Position numbers and translations under genes: made by a program. Shown in pieces: positions 19,266-31,400 of a DNA stretch of 64,000 nt. The stretch covers positions 130,185,354 to 130,249,353 of the forward strand of contig NC_066579.1 in NCBI RefSeq assembly GCF_024323335.1, read 5' to 3'. How positions within the stretch are numbered: the first letter of the stretch is position 1; every line of letters starts with the position of its first letter. The notes beneath the pieces are model-generated. The model saw nothing but the letters and a program-made list of their open reading frames with translations, did not search any database and was not told the DNA's origin. The DNA comes from Lathyrus oleraceus (Eukaryota > Streptophyta > Magnoliopsida > Fabales > Fabaceae).

Positions 19266-21507
19266 GTTCAAAGATTTCATAGAGTATCTCCTAATGCCAG
19301 TAGTTCACACAGAAAGACATCCTTAACACTGGCAATCGTTGGACTGATTTCTTTCTATTTTTGCATTTGTAGTTTCTTTGTTGTTAAAAGCTGCTTGTGT
19401 TTAAACATTGTTTGTTTTTAATGGTAGTATTGATGAAGTAATGATGCATGTTTTGAATTAATCATCTTGCATTCGCTCATCTTTCTTCTCTTATATCAAA
19501 AACAAAAAAATACATCAGTGTTTCTCCCATTCACTTTTTTTTATCATAACTTTTGTTTTAGCAAAGATTGGAGGGAGGATGACGAAAACAAAATACCCAT
19601 AATTGCTGACTGTATGCTTTCGGATAAAATCCTGCTGATGATGTACAGGCATTGTTTCAAATCCCCAAACACTGGAGAGATAAGGAGTTAATCCCTAGTC
19701 AACCACTTCGAGCCTAGAAGTAGGATTTCTTTTGGATCTAAAAAACCCTACATTAAACTTGGGGCAGGGTAGTGTTCAGTTAATCTGACTACACATTCAA
19801 ATTACAAGACGAAGCATCCCGTTTGTAGATCAACCGCGTGATATTATTTGCACACATCCTGAAGCGTAGAAGGAATCAGGAAAAATCCAAAGGTTATGTT
19901 GGATTGTTCTTCAAATGACCAATGACTTGGCAGTCACAATTCTAAAAAATAAAATAAAAAAGCCCGCTAAGTCGATACCCCAAAAGGAGACTTAGGCAAA
20001 AACCGGGGCAATCCCGATGGACTAAAGCTTCAAAAAGCGGTCCATGCAAAAGTTAGGGATCAAAACAAAAATCAAAGGAGGTCACGAAAACCCTCAACAA
20101 AATAAAAACAAGATTTAGTGACCACCATATCAAGAATCAAAGGGTCACCAATATCCATGAAGAGCAAAATAAAGTGTCTGTCATTTCAAGAGATCTTACA
20201 CCTGTAAACTCTCTTAAAAGTTGAATGTGTATGGCGAATTAGCTAAGCATAGGACTGGAGTTTATCAAGAAGAAGGGTGGGTACAAAAACAATTTTGAGC
20301 CTCATATCCTTTGTTTTGATAACCGTGAACCAAGCCACGTTACAACCCTCAAAAGACCTAATTGAGGTAGGGTTATTTCCGAAGGCATATTACAGCAAAG
20401 TTGCGTAAACTGACTCCTAAAGATTTGCTAATATTCAACATCAATGTAATTCTTCTCACTGTGTCTTTCACACTTTAAATTGCTAAATCAGCATTACATT
20501 TGGACTCATGGTCCACTGTCACATACTATCACATCATTCCAATAAATGATTCTTTTTCAAAACTTGCATGAATATCGCATTAAAATTACCATTTATAAGC
20601 GAACTATTTTAATTGCAATTCAGTACTCAACATCATTGAAATTTCAACAAAGAGCAACCAGTGGAACTTGATCATTCACCCGAATCAAGACTACCTCATA
20701 ACCCACGAATCAGGTGCATGCCACCTAAACATCGGTTGATCATAGGAAGATTACTCCAAGAATTGGTCAGTCTTAAACAGTCTCCAACATCTGTTAATAA
20801 ATGTGCAAATCATTTCAAGAATCAGTTGATCCAGAGCAAAGCATCTCAGGACTCTATTAACTAGGGGAAGACCACCTAGAGGTTCTGTTGGCCAGGGGCA
20901 GACCCCTTCAATGTTCAGTTAGGGTGAGTTAAGTCGCTTCAACGCTCATACCGGGGCAAGCTACCTCAAGAGCACAGAAAAGTCAACCACTCAAAGAATC
21001 GATTAACCAAGGATAAATCCTTTCATGGATCAAAATTCTAGGGCAGTCCATCTCCAAATTATGGTACAATTGCTTTCAAAATCCTTTCGAGGTAAACGTT
21101 TTGCATAGACCCGTCACATTGGGGCAAGATGAGCCATACAGGAGCAAGTCATCTCCCTTACTTCAAGTTGTTCAAGGGAAAGCTTTTTCACACGTCATCA
21201 ACTGCAAAGTTCAAGATGAGTGTCGGGGAATCACGCTATCACCCCATAAAATAACCTTTTGACAGACAAAAGCCTTTCTACAAAAAAAAAAACCTTCTCT
21301 TCCAATACCCGCACATGGGCATTTTGGAAACCTTCCAATCATTACATAAATCATCATCATGCATTAGTCATGTCGCTTTGCTCTAGCATAAAGCCATGCA
21401 TATCATATCATTTATCAGGCATAACCCATAACATGAACCTGACATCAAAAAGCCTTGAAACACAAAATCTGACACCAAAGCCCAACATCGCTTGGCCATT
21501 TCAAAAT
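19266..21507 (+). other. Non-coding region of element B downstream of gag
   Basis: Where pol would be expected there is only AT-rich text without recognisable domains. Loosely repeated GGGGCAGACC- and GGGGCAAG-type phrases lie between about 20860 and 21140. A short frame at about 19575-19690 has no identifiable motif. I read the region as the 3' untranslated part joined directly to gag by loss of pol. Confidence 0.6.
19967..20050 (+). other. Two stem-loops followed by GCAAAAA in element B
   Basis: CTAAGTC/GACTTAG (19967-19973 with 19989-19995) followed by GCAAAAA, and TGGAC/GTCCA (20018-20022 with 20040-20044) followed by TGCAAAAG. The linker GGGGCAATCCCGATGG echoes the GGGCATCCCGG linkers of element A (4494-4700). 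Confidence 0.65.
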
Positions 21508-21940
21508 CCAGTTCTCGTCTGGCAATTTATTTCAAAAAAAACCAGTTCCCGTCTGGCAACTTATTTCAAAAGCCCAGTTCCCGTCTGGCAAACCTTTTTC
21601 AAAAAACCAGTTCCCGTCTGGCAATTTATTTCAAAGCCCAGTTCCCGTCTGGAAATTTATTTCAAAGTCCAGTTCTCGTCTGGCAACTTATTCTAAAGTC
21701 CAGTTCCCGTCTGGAAAACTATATCAAAAATCAGTTCTTATACGACAAATTATTTTCCAAATACCAGTTCTCGTCTGGTAAATTATCTCTTAATACCAGT
21801 TCTCGTCTGGTAGGTCACCTATTTCGATACCAGTTCTCGTCTGGTAGCCTACTTTAAAAATCAGTTCCTGTCTGACAAACAAAAACAAATTCAGTCTCGT
21901 CTGACATTTCAATTATTTTCACCAGTTCGCGTCTGGTAAC
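21508..21940 (+). repeat. Hairpin array with TTCYCGT loop in element B
   Basis: About a dozen units spaced 30-38 bp apart. Stems are CCAG/CTGG, TACCAG/CTGGTA and TCAG/CTGA; loops are TTCCCGT, TTCTCGT, TTCCTGT or TTCGCGT. Degenerate units continue to about 22006. Apparent proteins of repeating SSRLAIYFK-type are only translations of this array. Confidence 0.85.
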
Positions 21941-22617
21941 ATATCCTTCGAGTGTTGTCCTCATCTGGCAGTTCAATCTCCTTCACTAGTTCTCATATGG
22001 CAGTTCCCATTTAAAGTCCAACCTCATTGGCAATCAAGAATTAAACCCTACAAAAACATCCAATTACCCAGTTGCATTCCCACATGCATCACACGAATCA
22101 TCCATACATGGTTTTCCTACCAAACAGAAAATTAAAAAACACAGTCATATCAATCATCAGCATACTCATGCATAACACTCCCACAAAAGGGGAATTTCAA
22201 CAAAATAAAAAAAAATCATTCGCATTCCTATATGCACATCCAAATACCCCTAGCAATTGCATACTGCATACGTCTCATGCATCCTCCCATGCATAGTATT
22301 CCCACCTAAAGTGGGACATCATACAAAAATCAAATATAAAATAACAGGATCCAAAGTCATTCGTATATGTCTTGGGCATTCCTCATTTCCAAATGAAGTT
22401 ATTACCTTACATAGGCTCGTAGGGTTATTTCTCAGCAAATCATTTTTCAACTTTTTTTAATAATGATATTCCCAGCATTTTTCTTTACAGTCATTGCTCC
22501 CCAAGCAGAGGTTACCCTAAAAAGTCTCTTATGAGCTTTTTCCCATGCAATGAATTTTTAGTAAATCTCTCTCAAAAGGAGTCTTTTCAAAAAAATTCCC
22601 CCAACAGACGAATATTC

Positions 22618-24196
22618 GAGACACTACTTCATTTATCTGAAGAATCTCATTTATCTGTTCGAGATACTGCTTCATTTATCTGAAGAATCTCATTTATCTG
22701 TTCGAGATACTGCTTCATTTATCTGAAGAATCTCATTTATCTGTTTGAGATACTACTTCATTTATTTGAAGAATCTCATTTATCTGTTTGAGATACTGCT
22801 TCATCAATATGAAGAGTCTCATTTCAGATTTTTTAGAGATACTGCTCTAATATCCTCGGAGAGTCTTAGATTCAATTAAGGTATCTTTCCCTTGCTGGAA
22901 TATCTTAATTCTATCATATAAGATGCTGCTTCGACTCAATACAGAGAATCTCATTTTTACTGTTTGAGATACTGCTTCATCAATATGAAGAGTCTCATTT
23001 CAGATTTTCTTTAGAGATACTGCTCTAATATCCTCGAAGAGTCTTAGATTCAATCAAGATATTTTTCCCTTGCCGGAATATCTTAATTCTATCATATAAG
23101 ATGCGGCTTCGACTCGATACAGAGAATCTCATTTTTACTGTTTGAGATACTGCTTCATCAATATGAAGAGTCTCATTTCAGATTTTCTTTAGAGATACTG
23201 CTCTAATATCCTCGGAGAGTCATAGATTCAATGAAGGTATCTTTCCCTTGCTGGAATATCTTAATTCTATCATATAAGATGCTGCTTCGACTCGATACAG
23301 AGAATCTCATTTTTACTGTTTGAGATACTGCTTCATCAATATGAAGAGTCTCATTTCACATTTTTTTCTAGAGATACTGCTCTAATATCCTCGGAGATTC
23401 TTAGATTCAATTAAAGTATCTTTCCCTTGCTGGAATATCTTATTTCTATCATATAAGATACTGCTTCGATTTGATACAAAGAATCTCATTTTGCTGTTTG
23501 AGATACTGCTTCATCAATATGAAGAGTCTCATTTCATATTTTTTTAGAGATACTGCTCTAATATCCTCGGAGAGTCTTAGATTCAATTAAGGTATCTTTC
23601 CCTTGCTGGAATATCTTAATTCTATCACATAAGATGCTGCTTCGACTCGATACAGAGAATCTCATTTTTACTGTTTGAGATACTGCTTCATCATTATGAA
23701 GAGTCTCATTTCAGATTTTTTTCTAGAGATACTGCTCTAATATCCTCGGAGAGTCTTAGGTTCAATTAAAGTATCTTTACCTTGCTGGAATATCTTATTT
23801 CTATCATATAAGATACTGCTTCGATTTGATACAGAGAATCTCATTTTGCTGTTTGAGATACTGCTTCATCAATATGAAGAGTCTCATTTCAGATTTTTTT
23901 AGAGATACTGCTCTAATATCCTCGGAGAGTCTTAGACTCAATTAAGGTATCTTTCCCTTGCTGGAATATCTTAATTCTATCACATAAGATGCTGCTTCAA
24001 CTCGATACAGAGAATCTCATTTTTACTGTTGAGATGCTGCTTCATCAATATGAAGAGTCTCATGCCAGACTTTTTTGAGATACTGCTCTAGCATCCTGGA
24101 AAAGTCTTGAGATTTAGTTGAGGTATCATTCCATTACCGGAATATCTTGATTATGACATCCAAGATACTGTTCTGACGATTCCCAGAGAGTCCCGA
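22618..24196 (+). repeat. Tandem repeat of imperfect hairpins, 178-180 bp period, element B
   Basis: Four short starter units (about 45 bp) are followed by seven to eight higher-order units of about 178 bp. Each higher-order unit contains four hairpins. Most have the plan GAGAT-ACTG-CTTCAT..ATGAAG-A-GTCTC, two paired segments separated by an asymmetric ACTG/A bulge. A different hairpin, AAGGTAT..ATATCTT, lies between them. It ends just before the duplication junction. Confidence 0.88.
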
Positions 24197-24214
24197 CTGT
24201 TTCAGTTTACCTTT

Positions 24215-25891
24215 TTGATCAATCCTAAAGGTGCTCATATACCTTTTTCTGCCAGATTGACGTTTGACGTCACCAACAACGAAGCTGAGTATGAGGCTTG
24301 TATCATGGGGATAGAAGAAGCCATTGATCTGAGGATCAAAACTCTTGATATATTTGGAGATTCAGCTCTAGTGGTCAATCAAGTCAATGGAGATTGGAAT
24401 ACGAATCAGCCGCATTTGATTCCGTATAGAGATTACACCAGAAGAATACTGGCGTTCTTCAAGAAGGTGAAGTTGTATCATGTCCCCCGGGATGAGAATC
24501 AAATGGCTGATGCCTTGGCTACTTTGTCGTCTATGATCAAAGTTCATTGGTGGAATCATGTGCCACATGTTGCGGTGAATCGACTCGAGAGGCCTGTGTA
24601 TGTGTTTGCAGCCGAGTCTGTTGTGGGTGATGAGAAGCCGTGGTATTATGACATCAAGAACTTCCTCAAGACTCAGGAGTATCCTGAAGGTGCGTCGAAG
24701 AATGACAAGAAAACCCTGAGGAGGCTAGCTGGAAGCTTCTATTTGAATCAGGATGATGTGTTGTATAAGAGAAACTATGACATGGTCTTGCTCAGATGCG
24801 TGGACAGATCCGAGGCGGACATGTTAATGCAGGAAGTTCATGAAGGTTCCTTTGGTACTCATGCCGGCGGACATGAAATGGCTAAGAAATTGTTGAGAGC
24901 GGGTTATTACTGGATGACTATGGAATCCGATTGTTTCAAGTATGCTCGGAAGTGCCATAAGTGTCAAATCTATGCTGATAAGGTGCATGTACCACCAAGC
25001 CCTCTGAATGTCATGAATTCGCCTTGGCCGTTTGCCATGTGGGGCATTGATATGATTGGGAAGATTGAGCCTACTGCTTCGAATGGACATCGTTTCATCT
25101 TGGTTGCGATTGACTATTTCACCAAGTGGGTGGAAGCAGCTTCCTATGCTAACGTTACCAAACAAGTGGTTACCCGGTTCATCAAGAAAGAAATCATATG
25201 TCGTTATGGAGTTCTTGAGAGAATCATCACTGACAATGGTTCGAATCTCAATAACAAGATGATGAAAGAGCTTTGTAAAGATTTCAAGATTGAACATCAC
25301 AATTCTTCTCCTTACAGACCGAAGATGAATGGTGCTGTAGAAGCGGCGAACAAGAATATCAAGAAGATTGTGCAGAAGATGGTTGTTACGTACAAGGATT
25401 GGCATGAGATGCTGCCTTTCGCTTTGCATGGGTACCGTACCTCAGTACGTACGTCGACCGGGGAAACCCCTTACTCCCTTGTGTATGGTATGGAAGCTGT
25501 CCTACCTGTTGAAGTGGAGATTCCTTCTCTGAGAGTTTTATTGGATGTCAAGCTGGACGAGGCCGAGTGGATTCGAACAAGGTTTAACGAGTTGAGCCTT
25601 ATCGAAGAGAGACGGCTAGCAGCTGTATGCCATGGACAGTTGTATCAACGAAGGATGAAGCGAGCCTTTGATCAGAAAGTGCGTCCTCGAAGCTATCAGA
25701 TCGGTGATCTAGTTTTGAAGAGGATCCTCCCTCCCGGTGCAGATAACAGGGGCAAGTGGACTCCTAATTATGAAGGTCCATATGTTGTGAAAAAGGTATT
25801 CTCCGGTGGAGCCTTGATGCTTACAACTATGGATGGTGAAGATTTTCCGTCTCCTGTTAACTCAGATGTAGTCAAAAAATACTTCGCATAA
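24215..25891 (+). pseudogene. pol: 5'-truncated Ogre-type pol: second RNase H (partial) and integrase, copy 2
   Basis: This begins at the duplication junction inside the second RNase H, so the first acidic motif (FDGAVN) is missing while NNEAEYEA, FGDSALVVNQ and DENQMADALA remain. Integrase is complete, with CHKC finger, D-D-E residues and GPYVV. It differs from copy 1 at five residues, among them a Ser for Pro in the DRPEAD word, a Glu for Ala in GGHAMAKK, and a Glu for Ala in STGATPYS. No start codon of its own is likely: the leading TTG is simply where homology starts. It is downstream of truncated element B and could be read only as part of its RNA. Confidence 0.9.
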
Positions 25892-28417
25892 ATTGACCCG
25901 CTGGACAAAAAGAAAAAAAGAGTCCAGGCAAAAAAAGGGCATCCCGGCGAACCAAAAAACAGAAAAAAAGGTTCGGGCAAAAATTAAGGAATAAAAATGA
26001 AAAGAATTTGTACACCCGGTAAGTCGAAAACCCGCAAGGGCGGCTTAGGCAAAAATGGGTATCCCGGTGGATTGAAAACCCGAAAGGGCGATCCAGCCAA
26101 AAGAGGGATTAAAGCGAAGACTACAGTCTGAGTTGTCTGTACTTCATCAAGCTTTGTCGTCTGCCATCCCGAAAGAGGTGATCCGTCCAGTCATTCTTCT
26201 CAGAAAGCAGGGAGTTGGGAGGAAAACTGATGATCTGTGAGTTATAACAGAATTGGGAAATAGTGGATGCCGTGTTCACATTGCCATTAGGATAGATTTT
26301 TCCTTTTATGCGCAATTACCTCTTTCTAGGAATTGCTTCCCCATGTATTTGCCTTTTCAGGCGCATTTTCAATCAATAAAAGTCGTTATTCAGATAAATG
26401 GCTCTTTTGTTTTTATTTTTACTGTTTTGTTTGCAAAAATGTCCGAATTTTTGATAAGCATTGCATATAAGAACATGAAGGCTACACAATAACGTGCAAA
26501 AAGACAAAACATTTGAAAATCATTTTGAATGTTGAGGACACTTGAGCGTATCTTGTCCATGTATCCCCTGGGGGCATTTTGTTGTGCTGTTTTTCAGGAT
26601 TGGCATCTGTGAGGACGTTTCCTCAGCAGATATTTTCCCCAAGCAAGTTTGGAAGCTATCAGAGCTATGTTCCCCTGCGGAGATGTCTGTGGATAGTTCT
26701 ATTTCCCAACAGATCTAAGGATTGCCTATTCCCAGCAGGCCTGTATTTGCCGTTTTCCTCCCCGAGTGAGGCAGGTTCATTGAAATTTATCTCCAGCATT
26801 TATCCTATCTGTGGACTGAAGGATATCCCCAGCGGAGTTTACCTTTCCCCGGCAGCAGTGCTATTCTCCAACATGAGTGAGAAGTCATTGCTCTCCCTGC
26901 AGAGTCTCCCCGCAGAGTTGGAATACCCGATCAGTTTTGGCTCCCCAGCCGGAGTTTTTCATCATTTTTGCATTTTTGCATTTTAGTGATCATTGCATCC
27001 TCAAACTGCGTAGCATTCCCATTCAATATGGAGCATTACGCCATAGAAAAATTCAAACATATGCATTCATTTGTTAACCTCACCAGACCGTATCCCCGGC
27101 AGAGGCGGATCATTTCATTCAACATCAGCACAGCAAGTCTGCTACAGTTGCTCTTGACAGCATTCAGGATTGATATTCCTCAGAGAGGTTTATTTCCTCA
27201 CCCGTCCGAGGACGGAAAGTTTGTTTCTCCCCAGTAAGATCCCCAGCAAGTGGTCAACCTTGCCTTGACATATCTAAGATGACGTTCTTGTGATACCGGT
27301 AAGTGTCATGCCAGCACCCACGTGTGTTTCTTTGTTTGGTGTCGGTAAACACCATTGTTTCGGTGTCTGTAAACATCGAGTCTCATTCCAGTCATCAGTA
27401 AATGTTTGGTCATCATTTTTGGTGTCGGTAAACACCATTGTTTCGGTGTCTGTAAACATCGGGTTTTCTCCCCAATCGTCGGTAAATGTCTGGTCATCAT
27501 TTTTGGTGTCGGTAAACACCATTGTTTCGGTGTCTGTAAACATCGGGTTTTCTCCCCAGTCATCGGTAAATGTCTAGTCATCATTTTTGGTGTCGGTAAA
27601 CACCCTTGTTTCGGTGTCGGTAAACATCGAGTCTTTTCTGCAGTCATCGGTAAATGTCTGATAATCCCCAGCTAGAGATCCCCAGTAGAGTCATCGGTAA
27701 ATGTCCTATCTGGTTTCCAGTTGCAAATATTTGTTTTTTCCCTTAGTGAAGTGTTCCCCGGTCATCGGTAAATGTCTGGTAATTTTTGGATGTCGGTAAA
27801 CGTCGAGTCTCATCCCAGTCATCGGTAAATGTCTGGTCATGCTTTGTTTCCTTGTTGATAAAATCAAGACCCCCAGAAGTCGTCGGTAAACGTCTTGTCT
27901 GATTACACCACAAAGATTTTGTTTCCCCCAAAGTGGAGACGCCATCGGTAAATGGCCCTGTATGCTTCGATATCGGTAAATATTGAATGCCCAGTTTTAT
28001 CCGCCATCGGTAAATGGCCCCGTTTTCTTCGATATCGGTAAATATCAGATCCCCAGTTGCAGTAGCCATCGGTAAATGGTCGAGTTGAAGTTGATATCGG
28101 TAAATGTCAAGTTTCTTTGAAGCCACCATCGGTAAATGGTTTTGCTTCCTTTTACATCAGAAGTTGTTTCCCAGCAGCCATCGGTAAATGGTCTTGCTGA
28201 AGTTGATATCGGTAAATATCAAGTTACCAGTTTCTAACCATCGGTAAATGGTTTCGCTTTTCTGAAGTTGTCAATTGCAGGCGTCATCGGTAAGTGACGT
28301 GGTTCTCCTTGTATCATATCCGGCAGAGTGCAAATTTCTACGGTTCTTGGTATTCAATCCCTGTTTACCCTGAAAGTCTGACAGCCGTTGCTATCATCCG
28401 TTCGGGTTCCCAACTGA
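25892..28417 (+). other. 3' region of element A, copy 2
   Basis: Duplicate of 4485-7030: the four GCAAAAA stem-loops lie at about 25901-26110 and the C-rich-loop stretch at about 26610-27240. No credible coding sequence. Confidence 0.8.
27291..28300 (+). repeat. CGGTAA-loop hairpin array, copy 2
   Basis: Duplicate of 5882-6912, lacking one hairpin near 27787. The CGATAA loop of copy 1 (near 6830) is CGGTAA here, with the TTGATAT/ATATCAA stem unchanged. Confidence 0.9.
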
Positions 28418-28432
28418 TTGAATAGGGGCAGC
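28418..28432 (+). other. Polypurine tract, element A copy 2
   Basis: TTGAATAGGGGCAGC directly before the LTR start at 28433. Confidence 0.8.
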
Positions 28433-31400
28433 TGTAGCACCTCAAATTTGCACTTATCATTGTACATACATTTTCATTATTAGGTCATTAACATTTAACA
28501 TAGTCCACTGCATAGCATTGCATTGTCCTTTGCCCCAAGTGCAAGTCATCAGAAGAATTAGGTCAAACTGGTCAGGAGATCAGTCAGTCAAGCAAGCAAG
28601 TACAATTTCCAAGGAGACAAAGCCCTAGGGTTGGTCCAACATGTTCACATGACTTGGGGATCCATTTGAAGTGTTTTGATCAAGGATTGGATGTTCAGAA
28701 GTCATCAGTCAATGCACAGTCAGTCAGAAACCCTAAAAAGTCAAACTTGGTCAACTGGGCTTGATTTTATGGTTTTGATGGTTGGATTTGGTTTGAGAGA
28801 GCTCATTCATGTCCAAATAGGCCTCATGTATCATGTCAAAGACCATTATTGAAGAATTGGAAGCCAAATCAGAAATTTCCAAAAATAGAAACTGGACCTG
28901 TAACTGAAACTTGCCAAAAATGGAAACTTCTTGATCCCAAACTTACATCATGATACAAGCTTCAAATGAATTTTTTCCCAACATGAAAGTTGAAGATCTT
29001 GTTCTCCCATTTCCAAAAAGTCCAAGAAATCTCAATTCCCATGTATGGTTGGCAAGATATGATCAATTCATTTTCAAAAATTCTTGAACTTCAAAAGGCC
29101 ATATCTCTCAAACCATTTGGCCAAATTTGGTGAGGTTTTTTCCAACAAGCCAAATTTGACCTCCTCTTTCCAAAAATGTAACCCTCATGCACCAAAACCT
29201 CATGGATCAAAATGGCCTTTTTGAACTTGCTTGAATTAATTTCAAGTGAGGTTGAAATTTGACTTTTCCAAATAAACATTTCTAATCATTTTGGCCAATT
29301 GGGAATGTCTTGAAATGTCATTTGAAACATGTTGGAAGCCCCATTTTAGTGCTCTTGCCATTACACCTCACCATGTGGACAAAAGTGGCCAATTAGCAAC
29401 TTTGATTTTAAAAACAAAACATGATTAGCACCTTGCTTATGCAACCTAAAACAGACATATATAAGCACATTTTCTGCCAAAAGAAACCCTAGCAGCCACT
29501 GAAAACCAACAGAACATCTCATTTTTCTCTCAAACACCATTTTTCTCATTCTTGCATTTTCTGACCAAAACCTCAAAGGAACTCGAGCCTTGGTTAGTGT
29601 TGCATCCTTCATCATCATTATTGAACCATTTGCCAACCTCATTCCACAACTGTAAGGCTTTCTTCATGGACTGCATTAAAGGAGCTCATCAATGGCAGAT
29701 GTCGAGTTAAGCCATGTCAAGGGTTGCTGAGCTAAACTTTCTTCACCATTCACCTTGTGGAAGCTAGTGGAGCATCTGTTTTGAGCCAATACATCCAAAC
29801 AACACCTGTTTCATCATCTTCTTCAAGATCAAGTAAGTTTTCGAGTTTCTCTATTTACAAAACTATGTTATGCTTATGATAGAGTGTGTTGTGCTGGTCA
29901 TTTTGAAACTTGAATCATTGAAAACGGTTGGCTATTATGAAAGTTATGACGATTTAAAGTGTGTTGCTCCAATATGTTTTTGCTCGATTCATGATGCTGG
30001 GCTTGATTCATAGAAAATGGCTTTTGGAATGTTGATGTGTGTGGTTTGCTGGTCATGATGATGCCTTCATTTCGAATTTCTGGAAAATAATTTTTTTTCG
30101 AATTTGATTGATGAAGATGAAGCACTGTAGCGTACGAAACCCTAGCTTCCTGCCCAGAAACACGTTTCGCCCTTGCATTGCATGTTCCTCCCAATTTCTG
30201 GGCCATGAAACCAATGACCGGACGCCACCTCACCAATCGCTGCGCACCATTTCACTTAAAGTTCCCAGGAATTACCAATATGCCACTCCACGTTTTAATA
30301 TTTATTTAAGTCATATTATTTCTTCAACATTTGTTCCATTTTGATGCTCAACTTATAAAAATCATTGCGCACCCAATTTTAATCCAAAATTCATGGGGTT
30401 TTTGTGGAATGTTCATCTCCATCTCTAGTTTTTTATCATATTTTTGCCAGATTTTTTTGATGAGTGGTTTTTAAATTATGCTAGGGTTTTGTTCATGTGT
30501 CCATATTTTGTACCTTTTGCCAAAAACATTTGTGAAATAATGATGCTTTATCCAATGGCTCCCAAATTTTTTGTGCTTAAACTAGACACATTCATGGTGA
30601 TTTTGGTGTGGAGTTTGTGAATTTATCATTGCTGGTTTATGAGTTATGATTTTTTGAATTAGGGTGTGACAATTTGTGTCACACCAATGATGTGCAACTT
30701 CTTGATTTTCTTTACCATGCCTCTTGACCTCAAATTGGATTGAATTTTTGCATGAACCTACTCTTGGATGTCTAGTTTACATGTGAATTTTCTTGGAATT
30801 ATTTGTGGCATTTCCTAATTTTTTGGGATTTTCTCCCCTGTTTGGTCTTATGTTGACTTTTTGTGACACATGTTCCCATTTCATTTGTGAAATTCTCATA
30901 CTTTATTGGATGGACATGAAATTTGATATGTGATTAGTAGACATCTTAAGCTTTGCCATGGTTTTGATCCCATTCATTTCTCATATGCTATCACTGAGTT
31001 ATGATTTTTTGAAGTTGATACATGTTTGGTTGACTTCTTTGAGCATGTTTGAACTTGCCTTGCCTTTCTGATTTTCATTGACCTACTTCCCATGATCCAA
31101 TTGAGTTGAAATTTGGTGTGCTTACCATGCTATGGATTATGTTTGATCATGATTTATTTGATGATTTTTGGGATTGTTTATGATTGGTTTTGAGTTGAGT
31201 CTTGTTGTTGACTTCTATGGGCTTCTAAATGCCATGCTTTGACCTAATCTGTTCATGAAATGATGATGATGATTGATATGAACATGAAACCAATTGAGTT
31301 TGCTTCTTGATTGCTTGAACTTGATTTTGATTGAAATTCATTTGCTGTTTTGACTTTCTTATCTCTTTTTGACCCTAGGCTTGTCCTAGTGGTCATGTTG

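Larger units (their letters stand above)
2808..24214 (+). repeat. Tandem duplication of about 21.4 kb, copy 1
   Basis: This block runs from the second RNase H of element A, through its 3' region, LTR and the LINE piece, to near the 3' end of element B. The same series follows directly in copy 2. The shared breakpoint word is TTGAT: at 2808-2812 (original left side), 24215-24219 (junction) and 45598-45602 (original right side). The two copies differ by scattered substitutions and a few small indels; unit lengths are 21407 and 21383 bp. Confidence 0.93.
12697..24214 (+). mobile_element. Element B, copy 1, truncated at the 3' end by the tandem duplication
   Basis: Holds 5' LTR, primer site, leader, gag with stops and the structured 3' region, then stops at the duplication junction about 170 bp short of where its 3' LTR should start. 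The missing end is present in copy 2 (45598-49743). No pol is present: from the gag end to the 3' arrays I find nothing resembling RT, RNase H or integrase. Confidence 0.9.

Noticed and set aside
21492..21857. Repetitive SSRLAIYFK-type frame in element B
   Set aside because: A translation of the TTCYCGT hairpin array, open in more than one frame.
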